Positions 1-10,541 are shown, counted from the first letter of the stretch. The stretch: 64,000 nt of DNA from an uncultured Helicobacter sp. (GCF_910577135.1 NZ_CAJTLL010000004.1:70458-134457); one strand, 5' to 3'. The notes: generated by a model not told the origin, from the letters alone. Numbers and translations: made by a program.

Positions 1-203
1 TTGTAGAGAAATAACATCAGCAATTTATTCTATAAATAAGGCAACTTCCTATTTTTTAACAATAAGCATAGTTAGTGTAGAATAGCAATACCATATCTTG
101 AAAAACGCACTCGATAGATAGGGCACAGCCTTAGCTATAGGTGTATTCTTTAGGCGCATAAGCTGGATTTACTCCTGATTGTGCAAGACCCTTACGGCGA
201 TTT

Positions 204-231
204 ATCGCAATAGCAAGGGCATAATAGAATA
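204..231 (-). repeat. Dispersed intergenic repeat, copy 1
   Basis: The first 363 bases hold no convincing gene. They contain a copy of a dispersed repeat whose 20-base core (TAGCAAGGGCATAATAGAAT at 211-230) recurs exactly at 60250-60269 and with three differences at 58763-58782. On the minus strand the core reads as FYYALA, continuing open for about 35 codons to a stop near 130. It may be a remnant of a small gene family or a non-coding repeat; I cannot tell which. Confidence 0.5.
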
Positions 232-363
232 GCGTTCCTATGCCTTAAAACTTATTTTTTAGGTGCAGATAACATTTGTGTAAATCTCTTTATGCTTTGG
301 CTCATTCCTATTTGTAAGACTACACGGTGCGCTAATATGATAGGGTAGAAATGGAGGGAAAAT

Positions 364-945
364 GTGAAATGTCTTGTATGTGAGCGATATAGCTGGAAGA
401 TTCTATGTAGGGATTGCCTGAATGATATTCCTCTAACGCCTCGCCATAGAATCCTTGCAAATTCGATAAAAACTTATAGCTTTTATCGCTATGAAGATGT
501 GGCGTTACTTATGCAGAGCAAATATCATCTTGTAGGTTCGCGTATACTTGCCACTCTTGCAAAAAATGCGGCAAAATATTTTTTTTCACATATATATGAT
601 AGTTTAGAGTCCCCAAAACTTACGCTTTTAGGCTTAGATGATTATCCTTATGGAGCATATTCACACACGGGTGTGATAGTTCGGGCATTTACTAAAGAAA
701 GCAAAGGCGTTTTTGAGGGTTGCTATGGTGCGCTTAAGGCACAAAATAATGTAAAGTATGCAGGGGAGAGCTTACAATTTCGACAGGATAATCCTAAGGG
801 ATTTGCCTTGCAAAAACCTCTGCAAGATACGCATATTGTGCTTATTGATGATATTATCACCACTGGCACAAGTCTCAATGAAGCTATTAATGTGCTTCAT
901 TCTTACCATATCGCATTTTGCTTGACACTTTGTGATGCGAGATAA
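364..945 (+). CDS. comF: ComF-family phosphoribosyltransferase-like protein
   Basis: A 193-residue protein. The N-terminus has paired cysteines (CLVC at residues 3-6 and CRDC about ten residues later) forming the small zinc-ribbon typical of ComF/GntX proteins. Near residue 160 lies the PRPP-binding signature VLIDDIITTGTS of type I phosphoribosyltransferases. ComFC proteins are needed for natural transformation, where they act on incoming single-stranded DNA in the cytoplasm; that role is family knowledge. The start is GTG at 364, behind a GGAGGG ribosome site; the ATG two bases upstream runs straight into a stop. The protein is slightly short but complete. It converges with the helix-turn-helix gene that abuts it at 946. 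Confidence 0.85.
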   Translation: MKCLVCERYSWKILCRDCLNDIPLTPRHRILANSIKTYSFYRYEDVALLMQSKYHLVGSRILATLAKNAAKYFFSHIYDSLESPKLTLLGLDDYPYGAYSHTGVIVRAFTKESKGVFEGCYGALKAQNNVKYAGESLQFRQDNPKGFALQKPLQDTHIVLIDDIITTGTSLNEAINVLHSYHIAFCLTLCDAR

Positions 946-1188
946 TTATTTTTTCTGTATTTTTTGTGCTTGTGCAGTGTTAAGCACATCAGATTCTATG
1001 CGCTCGAGTTCTTGGCAGTATTGTTGTTGGGCAGAGAGAATTTCTTTAAATTTAAACCCTAACATAACGATGGTGTAAAGCTCACTTTTATTCTTTCGCC
1101 AATTATAGAGTGTTTTGGTATCGACTTTTAGAATCCCTGCAATATCACGTTGTGAAAGCTTAGGTGAAAGTGAATTATTGCGCCTCAT
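946..1188 (-). CDS. Small helix-turn-helix DNA-binding protein
   Basis: An 80-residue basic protein. Residues about 11-33 (LSQRDIAGILKVDTKTLYNW) form a clear helix-turn-helix of the kind seen in small phage-type or toxin-antitoxin regulators, with a recognition helix followed by RKNKSE. The rest is predicted helical and rich in Gln/Glu. It lies tail to tail with the ComF gene: the two stop codons are adjacent, with no spacer. I see no partner gene, so a free-standing regulator is the simplest reading. The regulated target is unknown. Confidence 0.6.
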   Translation of the reverse strand: MRRNNSLSPKLSQRDIAGILKVDTKTLYNWRKNKSELYTIVMLGFKFKEILSAQQQYCQELERIESDVLNTAQAQKIQKK

Positions 1189-1307
1189 TATGTTTTCCTT
1201 AAAGCAATGTATTTTATTCTTTATAAGATTTTACTAAAAGAATATTTCTATTCTATCATAGTGATTATTAAAAATTACTTTTTTACTTAATGCTAGGAGA
1301 TAAAAGA

Positions 1308-1472
1308 GTGAAAATTCCTTATGGAAATAGTTTCAAGATCGTGCAAAATATAAGATACTTATCCCTTAAAGAGCAGTTTCATATTTTTTAGAATATCAAT
1401 ATTCACATTTACTAAAATGAGGACAAAGAAGCACCAAGTCTTTATGCGGCTTTTTAGAATCCTTACTTCTAT
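1308..1472 (+). pseudogene. Possible remnant of an AAA-ATPase/PD-(D/E)XK family gene
   Basis: A GTG start behind AGGAG at 1294-1298 opens a 27-codon frame reading KIPYGNSFKIVQNIRYLSL before a stop. This resembles the N-terminus of the large AAA-ATPase-like/DUF1703 family, which typically starts with KIPYG-x-SNFK. About 90 bases on, another frame reads RSTKSLCGFLESLL, which resembles the GKSL P-loop neighbourhood of the same family. The remnant then runs into a G13 tract and the topA 3' end. The match is short, so this is an inference that protein alignment should test. Confidence 0.3.
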
Positions 1473-1485
1473 GGGGGGGGGGGGG
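1473..1485 (+). repeat. G13 homopolymer tract next to the topA stop
   Basis: Thirteen consecutive G residues, read as C13 just three bases after the topA stop codon on the minus strand. Tracts this long are typical slipped-strand mutation sites in Helicobacter. Here the tract is outside topA and at the end of a decayed gene, so it probably marks a former contingency locus or affects the topA transcript tail. Confidence 0.9.
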
Positions 1486-1488
1486 AAG

Positions 1489-3708
1489 CTATTTCTCTAC
1501 TTGATGCTTGCATTTGAGGCATTCATATATGTGCTTTTTGCGATATTCGCGTTCACACATTATCCCACCGCATTCGGGGCATTTTTCTTTAGTAGGTTGA
1601 AACTTTGATATAAAATTGCATTTAGGATAGTTCTTACAGCCAAAGAATGCCCCCCTACGGCTGAATCTTTGCACGATTTCACCGCCGCATTGAGGACAAG
1701 CTACATCCTCAACGCTTTTAGCTTGAGGCTTATTAGAGAGTGATTTCGTATTTTTGCAGGTAGGATAGCCACTACACGCTAAAAACTCGCCATTGCGTCC
1801 AAATTTCTTAACCATAGGCTTACCGCATTTTTCGCATACACCATTGTCTTGGCTTATACCTTGCTCTTTATTTTCATTGGGCTTAATATATTTGCACTTA
1901 GGATAGCCACTACACGCCACAAACTCACCATATCGGCTTTGACGCTGCACGAGTTCCTTGCCACATTTAGGACATATCTCGCCTGTAGGTATGATGACTT
2001 TCTGCGAGACAATATCTTTTTTGCCTGATTCTATCTTTTGCATAAAAGGCTCATAAAATTCCCATAGCATTGCTTCCCAATCAATTTTTTCTTGTGCGAT
2101 GTCATCAAGCTTATTTTCAAGCCCTGCGCTAAAGTGAGTATCGACAATTTCATTGAAATGTCCTTCGAGCATTTCAATCACCTTAAAAGCACTCTCACTT
2201 GGCACAAGCTGCTTTTTATCAAGCTGCACGTATTCCCTTGCTACAAGTAAAGCAATGGTAGGTGCATAGGTGCTAGGACGTCCTATACCTAAAGATTCCA
2301 TACTTTTAATAATGCTTGCCTCATTATAGCGCGATGGAGCCTCTGTGGATTTTTCAATCGCCTCTAAATCCTGTAACAGTACACTTTCCCCCTCTTTGCA
2401 CTCAGGCAAAAGCTTATCCTTATCATCGCTCCCTGTAATTTTATAGAATCCATCAAAGACAAGTTTGCGTCCATTTGCCTTAAAGCTCACCTTATGCTCC
2501 CCCTCTTTAGCGCTAAAAATGATATTTTGTGTCTCAAATATCGCATCTTCACTCTGTGAGGCAAGGAAGCGATTGTAGATTAATGTATAGAGTTTATATT
2601 CTTCAGGCTTCAAGCAGGATTTTGCCATTTGTGGCGTGAAATCAAGATTTGTAGGACGTATGGCTTCGTGTGCTTCCTGTGCGCTTTTAGACCTTGTCGC
2701 ATAAATTTTAGGCTTCTTAGGGACATAAGATTCCCCATAAGTTTTTTTCAATACCGCCCTTGCCGCATTTTGCGCTTCTTTAGCGATATTAAGGCTATCT
2801 GTCCTCATATAAGTGATAACCCCCATTGTCCCAAAATTCGTATTCACGCCCTCATAAAGCCGCTGTGCGACACTCATCGTGCGCGATGGAGAGAATCCTA
2901 AGAGATTTGAAGCACTCTGTTGCAGGGTAGAAGTCATAAATGGTGCAGGGGTGGGCGTTTTCTTAGATTTTTTACTAATTTCTTCAATGATAAATTGAGC
3001 ACTTTTGATATATTGGCACATCGCTTCTACTGCTTTAGAATCTTGCAAAGAGAGCTTCTCTAGTTTTTTATCATATATAATTAACTCAGATTCTATGCTC
3101 TCTTTTGAGGGCAGGGTAAAAGTCGCATTGATCGTATAGTATATGGTAGGCTTGAAAGCGCGGATTTCTCGCTCTCTATCAACGATGATTTTTAATGCGG
3201 CGCTTTGCACTCGCCCTGCAGACAAGCCTTTTTGAATCTTGGAAGACATCAGTTGAGAGAGCTTAAAGCCTACGATTCTATCTAGTAGCCGTCGTGCTTG
3301 CTGGGCATTGACCTTTGACATATCGATTTTTCTAGGATTTGCTAATGAATGTGTAATAGCATTTTTAGTAATCTCGTGGAATACAATGCGTGGGAACTCA
3401 TCATAAGGGCGTTCGAGAGCCTGGGTGATATGATAGCCTATTGCCTCTCCCTCTCTGTCCTCATCGGTTGCGATATAGGTAGTCTTTGCCTTTTTGCTCG
3501 CATTTTGAATCTTGTCTACAATTTCTTGATGATCTTTATCAATGTCATATTGGGGCGTGAATGTTTTGTCCTTAATCTCAATACCAAAGCTATATTTTGG
3601 CAAATCGCGTATATGCCCCTTAGAGGCGATAACCTCATAATTATTCCCTAAAAAAATTTTGATTGTCTTTGCTTTAGCTGGTGATTCTACGATGATTAGA
3701 TCTTTCAT
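1489..3708 (-). CDS. topA: DNA topoisomerase I
   Basis: A 739-residue type IA topoisomerase that relaxes negative supercoils through a 5'-phosphotyrosine intermediate. The Toprim domain starts at once (IVESPAKAKT, residues 7-16) and carries the acidic DEDREGEAI motif near residue 82. The catalytic tyrosine lies in GVITYMRTDS near residue 300. The C-terminus from about residue 590 has four consecutive C4 zinc ribbons (CPKC, CEKC, CPQC, CPEC), the last slightly divergent. Length is as expected for Helicobacter. It is divergent from flaB, an arrangement also known in H. pylori. The ATG start at 3708 sits about 180 bases from the flaB start. Confidence 0.97.
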   Translation of the reverse strand: MKDLIIVESPAKAKTIKIFLGNNYEVIASKGHIRDLPKYSFGIEIKDKTFTPQYDIDKDHQEIVDKIQNASKKAKTTYIATDEDREGEAIGYHITQALERPYDEFPRIVFHEITKNAITHSLANPRKIDMSKVNAQQARRLLDRIVGFKLSQLMSSKIQKGLSAGRVQSAALKIIVDREREIRAFKPTIYYTINATFTLPSKESIESELIIYDKKLEKLSLQDSKAVEAMCQYIKSAQFIIEEISKKSKKTPTPAPFMTSTLQQSASNLLGFSPSRTMSVAQRLYEGVNTNFGTMGVITYMRTDSLNIAKEAQNAARAVLKKTYGESYVPKKPKIYATRSKSAQEAHEAIRPTNLDFTPQMAKSCLKPEEYKLYTLIYNRFLASQSEDAIFETQNIIFSAKEGEHKVSFKANGRKLVFDGFYKITGSDDKDKLLPECKEGESVLLQDLEAIEKSTEAPSRYNEASIIKSMESLGIGRPSTYAPTIALLVAREYVQLDKKQLVPSESAFKVIEMLEGHFNEIVDTHFSAGLENKLDDIAQEKIDWEAMLWEFYEPFMQKIESGKKDIVSQKVIIPTGEICPKCGKELVQRQSRYGEFVACSGYPKCKYIKPNENKEQGISQDNGVCEKCGKPMVKKFGRNGEFLACSGYPTCKNTKSLSNKPQAKSVEDVACPQCGGEIVQRFSRRGAFFGCKNYPKCNFISKFQPTKEKCPECGGIMCEREYRKKHIYECLKCKHQVEK

Positions 3709-3831
3709 TTAGGCCCCTCATAAAACTTCCCTTGAGATTTAAAGTCGGATTTTAGCATAGATTCTTTGTGAAATTTTATTTATTTTATTTCTTTGTGCAA
3801 TCTTTATACAAAATTGAATTATTGAATTTGT

Positions 3832-3845
3832 GGAATCTTTTTTGC
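3832..3845 (+). promoter_or_regulatory. Sigma-54 promoter of flaB
   Basis: TGGAATCTTTTTTGCTT contains GG at 3832-3833 and GC at 3844-3845, separated by exactly ten bases, the -24/-12 geometry of RpoN promoters. It lies about 43 bases before the flaB start. In Helicobacter flaB is a known RpoN/FlgR-dependent middle flagellar gene, which supports the call. Confidence 0.85.
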
Positions 3846-3887
3846 TTTATCGACAAAATATAGAAAAATTTTAGCAAAGGATGCAAT

Positions 3888-5432
3888 ATGAGTTTTAGGA
3901 TAAACACAAATATTTCTGCCCTTACCGCACATACCATTGGGGTGCAGAATAACAGAAGTCTGCATAATTCGCTTGAAAAATTAAGTTCGGGTTTGCGACT
4001 CAATAAAGCTGCAGATGATGCCTCGGGTATGGCGATTGCCGATAGCTTGCGAAGTCAAAGTGAGGGGTTAGGACAGGCAGTGAGAAATGCCAATGACGCC
4101 ATTGGTATTATACAAGTGGCTGATAAGGCAATGGACGAACAGCTCAAAATCTTAGATACGATTAAAACTAAGGCTATTCAAGCCGCACAAGATGGGCAAA
4201 GCACAGAGACAAGAAAGGCACTTCAAAGTGATATTATACGTTTACTTGAAGAGCTAGATAATATTGCTAATACTACAAGTTATAATGGACAGCAAATGCT
4301 CTCTGGCGCATTCTCTAATAAAGAATTTCAAATTGGTGCTTATTCAAATACAACGATAAAAGCCTCTATTGGTCCTACAAGCTCTGACAAAATCGGACAC
4401 GTGCGTCTGGAAAGTGGCTCGTTTTCTGCTGAAGGTATGCTCGCTTCTGCTGCTTATTCTAACCTCACTGAAGTAATGCTCAAGTTTCGTCAGGTTGATG
4501 GAAAACACGATTATGAAACAGAAACCGTTAAAATTTCTACTTCTGCGGGGACAGGTATAGGTGTGCTTACAGAAGTAATTAATAAACATTCAAATACTTT
4601 GGGGGTGCGCGCAGCGTGGAATGTAATGGCAACAGGCGATGTGCCCGTGCTTTCAGGCACAGTGCGAGGCTTGGTGATTAATGGTGTAACAATCGGAAAT
4701 GTTAATGATGTGCGCAAAAATGATTCTGATGGACGCTTACTTAATGCTATCAATTCTATCAAAGAACGTACGGGGGCTGAAGCTTTCACTGATATTACAG
4801 GGCGTATCAATATAAGAAGTTTGGATGGACGTGCTATTTCTATTCGCACAGAGGGCGATAGTGGTAAGGTGTTTGGTGGAGGAAACTTTGCCGGAATTTC
4901 TGGCACAGAGCACGCCATCATAGGACGCTTAACGCTCATTAGAACAGATGCAAGAGATATTATAGTTAGCGGAATAAATTATAGCCATATAGGATTTCAC
5001 TCTGCACAGGGTATTGCTGAATATACTGCAAATCTCCGCTATGTGCGTGGGGAAATGGACGCTAATATTGCATCAGCATCTGGAGCAAATGCTAATGTGG
5101 CACAAGCCAATCTTCACTTTGATGGTATTGGTGCTGGGGTTACAAGCCTTAAAGGAGCAATGGTGGTTATCGATATGGCAGAATCTGCTCGTATGCAGCT
5201 TGATAGATTACGCGCAGATATTGGTTCAGCACAGATTCAGCTTGTTGCAACAATTAATAATGTATCTGTTACACAAGTGAATGTTAAAGCTGCAGAATCT
5301 CAAATTCGCGATGTGGATTTTGCTGCAGAATCTGCGACATTCTCTAAACATAACGTTTTGGCTCAAAGTGGTAGCTTCGCTATGGCTCAAGCCAATGCCG
5401 TGCAACAAAACGTGCTTCGATTGCTTCAATAG
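3888..5432 (+). CDS. flaB: Flagellin B, minor flagellar filament protein
   Basis: A 514-residue flagellin. The N-terminal D0/D1 region ([13 protein letters not shown], then [24 protein letters not shown]) and the C-terminal D1/D0 region ([18 protein letters not shown]) are intact. The central part, about residues 170-450, is the variable surface-exposed domain. FlaB is exported by the flagellar type III system and sits near the hook in sheathed Helicobacter filaments; that is family knowledge. Start ATG 3888 follows AAAGGA. Expression is expected from the sigma-54 site just upstream. The flagellin-modifying Maf gene follows 27 bases later, so modification of the filament by that enzyme is likely. 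The topA-flaB-Maf order supports FlaB rather than FlaA. Confidence 0.95.
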   Translation: MSFRINTNISALTAHTIGVQNNRSLHNSLEKLSSGLRLNKAADDASGMAIADSLRSQSEGLGQAVRNANDAIGIIQVADKAMDEQLKILDTIKTKAIQAAQDGQSTETRKALQSDIIRLLEELDNIANTTSYNGQQMLSGAFSNKEFQIGAYSNTTIKASIGPTSSDKIGHVRLESGSFSAEGMLASAAYSNLTEVMLKFRQVDGKHDYETETVKISTSAGTGIGVLTEVINKHSNTLGVRAAWNVMATGDVPVLSGTVRGLVINGVTIGNVNDVRKNDSDGRLLNAINSIKERTGAEAFTDITGRINIRSLDGRAISIRTEGDSGKVFGGGNFAGISGTEHAIIGRLTLIRTDARDIIVSGINYSHIGFHSAQGIAEYTANLRYVRGEMDANIASASGANANVAQANLHFDGIGAGVTSLKGAMVVIDMAESARMQLDRLRADIGSAQIQLVATINNVSVTQVNVKAAESQIRDVDFAAESATFSKHNVLAQSGSFAMAQANAVQQNVLRLLQ

Positions 5433-5459
5433 TCATATCGAATAGTGTAAGAATGGTAT

Positions 5460-7397
5460 ATGCAGGATTTTTTCTCTCTTAATCTTTCTGCATTAGCAGT
5501 AGTTTCTCCTGCTCTTGCGCTAAAACTCAATGATTTTAAACCAAATGAATCTTATGAGGTATTTCAAGGTGATGATGTGCTCAATATCAACATTATTGAT
5601 AAACGCACACACACACCACTTTTCACACAAAATCCACTAGAAGAAACAAATTCGAAGATTCAGGTATTTAGCACATATTCTCATTATCCATATTTATATT
5701 TTTTTGGCGTGGGTAATGGGGTGTTTTATAAAGTGCTGCTGCATAATGAGCTTTTGAAGCGCATAGTCGTGCTAGAGCCTGAGCTTGAATTGCTTTTTAT
5801 CGCTTTGCATTTTATGGATTTTAGCCAAGAGATTTTGGAGCAAAGAATTATATTTCTTGACGCTACACATTGTGATTTTATCCATATTGATATGCTTTTT
5901 GCCACTAATCGCGATGCAAAAGTTTATTCAAAAACCTATGATTTACATTTATTTAATGGCTATTATGAGAAATATGCACAACTCTACATTAATATTAATC
6001 AACTTTTTATCCGCGCTATCGAGCATAGTGTCGTGAGTGTGGGTAATGATAGCAGGGACGCTATTATTGGTATTTCTCATCATATACGCAATTTACCAGA
6101 TGTGCTGAAATCTCCTACTTTGCTAGAGCTTTTAAGGCATATCAAGGGCAGGGATAGCGCTATTATCGTTGCTACTGGACCTAGCTTGAGTAAGCAGATT
6201 CCATATCTTAGGCAGATTCAAGACTATGCTACGATTATGTGCATTGATGCGTCTTTTCCTATTTTAGCGAGAGAGGGCATTAAGCCTGATATTGTATTTT
6301 CACTCGAACGTGTGGAGCTTACGGCAAGATTCTATGAAGACACGCCTAAGAAATTTCACAAAGATGTGATTTTTGCTATTACCTCTATTGTGCATCAGCG
6401 GCTGAAAAATGCGCTTAAAGGCGATGTGGTGCAGTATTCATTGCGTCCATTTGGATATACAAATTACTTCCATATTCCTGAGTATGGTTATTTGGGCATA
6501 GGTATGAGTGCGGCAAATATGGCGTATGAGCTTATCGTGCATTCAAAATTTAAGCGTTGTATTATTATTGGGCAGGATTTAGCCTTTGGCGAAGATGGCA
6601 GTTCTCATGCAAAAAATGCTGTATATGGCGAGAATGAGATTAGCCCCAAGACAATGGAGGACAAAGGACAAAAGGTAATGGTAGAAAAATATGGCGGTGG
6701 CGGTATGGTGGAATCTACTAAAGTGTGGAAGATGTTTTTGACATTCTATGAACGCGATATTGCTAATACGCCCTATCCCATTGAGGTGATTAATGCCACA
6801 GAGGGTGGGGCTAGGATTCAAGGCACGAAAGAAATTCCCTTTAAAGAAGCCATTAAACTCATAGATACGACACATAAAAAAAAGCCCATCACCTTAGTTT
6901 ACCCTAGCACACAAGAGTATGAGGCAAATCTTGATAAGGTAAGGCAGAAGATAGAGGATTGGATTGAGTTAGGCTTAAAGGATAAAGCTTTTGTCGAGGA
7001 AGTGTTTTTAGAAGTGGCTGCGCTCACGGAGCGATTTGAGCTACTCAACAAAGAAAATCGGCTAGATGAGCTACAAGCACAGGAGTTGCAAAATTGCATA
7101 GATAGAATCCAAAAGGTCAAAGAGCTTTTTGATGATATAAGATTCCGTGAATGCTTTATGGACGCGATACAATCTTATATCTTTCATCAAGAGATGGACA
7201 TCGCGCGGCTGCTTGTTATGCCTGCAAACAATGAGGAGGCAAAGCTCATCAAACAAGCTGAAATCATCTATGCGCATAAATATTGGCTTTTTTCACTCGC
7301 TGGAGGAATGGACGTAGTGATTGAAAAAGTTAAAGAAGCCTATGAGAGTTGGGAGATACATCATCAGGCTAAAGATATGTCTGTAAATAAAGCCTAG
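5460..7397 (+). CDS. Maf-type flagellin glycosyltransferase (DUF115, 6-hydroxymethylpterin pyrophosphokinase-like fold)
   Basis: A 645-residue motility accessory factor. The central DUF115 domain begins with the nucleotide-binding motif IVATGPSLSK near residue 236, followed by CIDASFPIL and later GQDLAFGEDGSSH. The N-terminal part is the Maf-specific region, and a helical C-terminal domain follows residue 480. Maf proteins transfer nonulosonic acids such as pseudaminic acid to Ser/Thr of flagellins in the cytoplasm before export; this is family knowledge. It starts 27 bases after flaB with a weak ribosome site, so co-transcription from the flaB sigma-54 promoter is likely. No nonulosonic acid synthesis genes lie in this window. 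Confidence 0.88.
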   Translation: MQDFFSLNLSALAVVSPALALKLNDFKPNESYEVFQGDDVLNINIIDKRTHTPLFTQNPLEETNSKIQVFSTYSHYPYLYFFGVGNGVFYKVLLHNELLKRIVVLEPELELLFIALHFMDFSQEILEQRIIFLDATHCDFIHIDMLFATNRDAKVYSKTYDLHLFNGYYEKYAQLYININQLFIRAIEHSVVSVGNDSRDAIIGISHHIRNLPDVLKSPTLLELLRHIKGRDSAIIVATGPSLSKQIPYLRQIQDYATIMCIDASFPILAREGIKPDIVFSLERVELTARFYEDTPKKFHKDVIFAITSIVHQRLKNALKGDVVQYSLRPFGYTNYFHIPEYGYLGIGMSAANMAYELIVHSKFKRCIIIGQDLAFGEDGSSHAKNAVYGENEISPKTMEDKGQKVMVEKYGGGGMVESTKVWKMFLTFYERDIANTPYPIEVINATEGGARIQGTKEIPFKEAIKLIDTTHKKKPITLVYPSTQEYEANLDKVRQKIEDWIELGLKDKAFVEEVFLEVAALTERFELLNKENRLDELQAQELQNCIDRIQKVKELFDDIRFRECFMDAIQSYIFHQEMDIARLLVMPANNEEAKLIKQAEIIYAHKYWLFSLAGGMDVVIEKVKEAYESWEIHHQAKDMSVNKA

Positions 7398-7572
7398 GGT
7401 TGCATTATCTAATATGGAGTACTAGGGTATATCCTAGCTTCATATAAGAGGAGCTTTTACAAGATAGGGGAGGGAGGGTATCCCTTTATATTTGATTGCA
7501 AGTGTAAAATGCAGGGAATCATCAAAGCATTTTGTGTGTTGAGTATGCTGTGTTAAGGAAGCAAAGAGTATA

Positions 7573-7601
7573 GAATTAAGCTTTTGTGGTAAGCTTAATT
7601 C
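7573..7601 (-). terminator. Perfect 11-bp stem-loop after the TonB receptor remnant
   Basis: GAATTAAGCTT (7573-7583) and its exact inverted copy AAGCTTAATTC (7591-7601) flank a 7-base loop, eight bases beyond the receptor stop codon on the minus strand. There is no strong T run on either side, so it may act as an RNA-stabilising end or a bidirectional terminator between convergent Maf and receptor transcripts. The 7398-7609 gap holds nothing else convincing. Confidence 0.55.
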
Positions 7602-7609
7602 CCTTGCTA

Positions 7610-10502
7610 TCAATACCTATACCCCAGTTGTAGCCAAAATTGCCTACCTACTTCATACACAGGGGTAGCTGTAGTCCCTGCAGTCGTAGAGTATGCAGCT
7701 GAAGCAATAGCAAGATTCTTAGCATCTAGCACATTATAAATATCTACATTCATATACATTGTATTGCCTTTATGCATATCTACTTCAAAGCCTAGTCGCA
7801 TATCCCAAGTAAAAGCCCCTTTAATATCTAAAGGACGAAAGGTATCCACAGGCGTTTCAGGTATGCCATGACCATCAAGGTCAATCTTATCAGGCGGACG
7901 AGTAGCCACTGTGGAAGTAGCAAGTGTGCTAGCCATAGCCTTGTAACTACTTCTGTATCTAAAAAAGTTATTTAAAAGCCATTTTGTTTTGCCTACATTA
8001 AACGTATGCGTGGTGTTTAAACGCAACGTATAAGGGCGATTAAAGTTTTCTGCTGGTTTATCAGCATAGCGGATAATCTGCCCATTCCAAGAAATCCATT
8101 GATTGGCTAATTCTTGATTTGTAAGCGTATCGCTATAATCTGTATAGTTTCTATTCACATTTGTCCAATCAAAGGCAAAAAAGATATGATTTTTCACTCC
8201 TAAGATTTTTAAAGGGTGAGTATTTTCTAAAGTGAGAGTGATGACATTGGTAGTAGAGATACCCTCATTGGTGTAGATATAGTAATTACTTGAATAATTT
8301 GAATCTGTGGGGAGATTGCTCACGCTTCTGCTACTTCGTCGTATCTCATCTCTCCCCGCACGATAGATATATTTTATCCCTAAATTCATATCATAGATTC
8401 TCTGTGAAATACCTATCATCAATTCATCTGCATAAGGGACTTTGAGCTGTGAAAATTTAGTGGTGTTCACGCCTATTGTGGAGATACAATTATCATCATT
8501 TCTATTAGTGCATACTCTCCCCTCAGCGAGAATCTCCTCAAAAGATTTGCTTATTTCACTACGTGATACATCTCTACGCAGACTTTCTAGCTGCCCTGAT
8601 ATAGCATAGGCAAATATATTTCTCCCATAGTAGCGATTTGCCCCTGCGGTTATTTGTGTAGCAAAGTGCTGCCCTATATTGCCCTCATTCCAAGGGGTTT
8701 GATAATTGAGTGAAAATCTAGGAGCAAAGGTAACTTTTCCCATATAGGAATCACTATCAATGCGTAATCCCGGGCGGATATTTAATGCACCTATATAACC
8801 TAAAGGGATTTTCATATTATCCTCAATAAACAATGCTCCCAAAATATTATTGAGTGCGACACTGCCTTTGCCATAAAATCTACTTCCTCGCACCCACTGC
8901 CCGTATTGTAATTCATACATCGTATTTCCACCATAGGTAATTTCTTTTACAGAATCTCCATTGGGCGTATATTGGTTCATTCTTATACCAGTAGCATAAG
9001 CCTTGCTTGAGTCGCACCATTCTTGATTGGTTTGCAAACAAATAGTTTGTTGTGTTTGTGTCATTGCATAAGGAGTATTAGAGCTTGCAAAGTAATCTCT
9101 AGGATTAGCACTTTGCACATATTGATAGCCTAGCTCTAGCCCTGCTTGAAAGTGATGTGTAATGCCTAAGGCATCTTCTATGGGGTGGAAGTCTTGAATG
9201 AGTTTATTAGCAATCGTATTTTGCATAGAATCATAGGGCGCATAGCCTCCCTCTCTATAATATCCATTCCAATTTGTGCCATTATGATTTTCAGAAATGA
9301 GCCAAAACTTATGGTTGGTATAGCCGTGCTATTTTTCAAAAAAGAGTAGCTAAGGTTGTTGGTAAGCACACCTAAGGCATTATCCCAAGTAGTCTTAAAG
9401 CCTACATTATGTCCGCCTGATTCTAAAGTATAAAAGTCTCCTGCGCTCCCTTGAAAGAAATTTTTTGATTTATCGGGCGCAAAGGCATAGCTTAGCTCTA
9501 ATCTCACAGAATCGCTTGGGTCATAATAGCCTTTGAGAAAGAGATTATAGCTTTGACGATTGATGTCTTGAATAGCATTTTTAAATTGTGATACTTGCGT
9601 TACAGGCGTTTCTATGGAGTTTGCATCACCACCTGCATAAGTATGTAGGGGAATAATGCTTTGCGTTGTCGTAAAGCTCGCCATCACTCCACTTCTATCA
9701 TTGATTTTAGATTCAATACTTGAGCGAAAGAGATGTTTGGTAAATTGAGGCTGATTAGAGCTAGAGGAGGAATTGACAAAGTTTTGTAACGAAGTGGAGT
9801 TTGCCTCATAGATATGATAATTTGTAAGGGAGAATTTGCCCGGTTCTGCATTGCCTTGCGTGATTTGATAGCTTATATTTGCGCCAAAGCTTTTTGTAGG
9901 TCTCCTTGTATTTGCCTCTACTACTCCGCCTGTGAATCCTCCATAGGCTGCAGATACATTAGAATCTTGCACCGAAATAGATTCTAAAAGGCTAGTCCTT
10001 GACTTCTACCTTGCCCCTCTCCGCCATACGCTCCGGCTGTGCCTATGGGATTTATATCATTATTCATATTAAACCCATCAAGCTGGAAGTTATTTTGATA
10101 ATGCAAACCACCGCTTATACTTATTTTAGCCGGGTCTATCTCTCCGGGTGTAGCACTTCGTAATTGCTGTGTGTCATATTGGACGTTGGGGATGATTCTA
10201 AGTATGCTTGTGATGTCGCCATTCCCGCTAGGGTTGGATTCTAACATTTGGGCATTGATAATCTCTCCGCTTTGATAGGCTTTTATTTCATTTACTTCTC
10301 GCACAATAGATGTGCCTAGATTGACTTTTCTTATAGAATCTTTAGAGTTTTCTTCATTAGAATCTACACTACTTATTTCATCGGCAGTAAGTGGAAGTGT
10401 GAATATCAAGCAAATATATAGAAGTAAAATATGAATTTTGCTAAAGATTCTATCTATCCCCCAAACCCACAGCTTTTTCATAGTATGTTTTAAACATCGC
10501 AT
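7610..10502 (-). pseudogene. TonB-dependent outer-membrane receptor, two frameshifts
   Basis: Read in three frames this is one receptor of about 964 residues. The first part (from ATG 10502 behind GGAGG) has a signal segment, then the plug domain (GEIINAQMLESNPSGNGDITSILRI, QLDGFNMNND). A one-base loss at the A4 run 9986-9989 stops it; adding one base restores LAFLESISVQDSNVSAAYGG, a normal plug end. The barrel continues until a second one-base loss near 9326-9331; repair gives KNSHGYTNHKFWLISE. The barrel then runs intact to LQLGYRY, with the final aromatic expected of outer-membrane proteins. The substrate (iron, nickel or cobalamin) cannot be read from the sequence. It could be an authentic pseudogene, a slippage variant or two assembly errors. 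Confidence 0.82.
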
Positions 10503-10541
10503 AATAACCTCCAACTTTATATGAGAAAGTAAAGTAGGGCG

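Noticed and set aside
1417..1608. 63-codon plus-strand frame crossing the G13 tract
   Set aside because: Its second half is antisense to the topA zinc ribbon; it has no ribosome site and low-complexity content.
4511..4939. 142-codon minus-strand frame inside flaB
   Set aside because: It is the antisense of the variable flagellin domain; composition is a mirror of the real gene and no start signal is seen.
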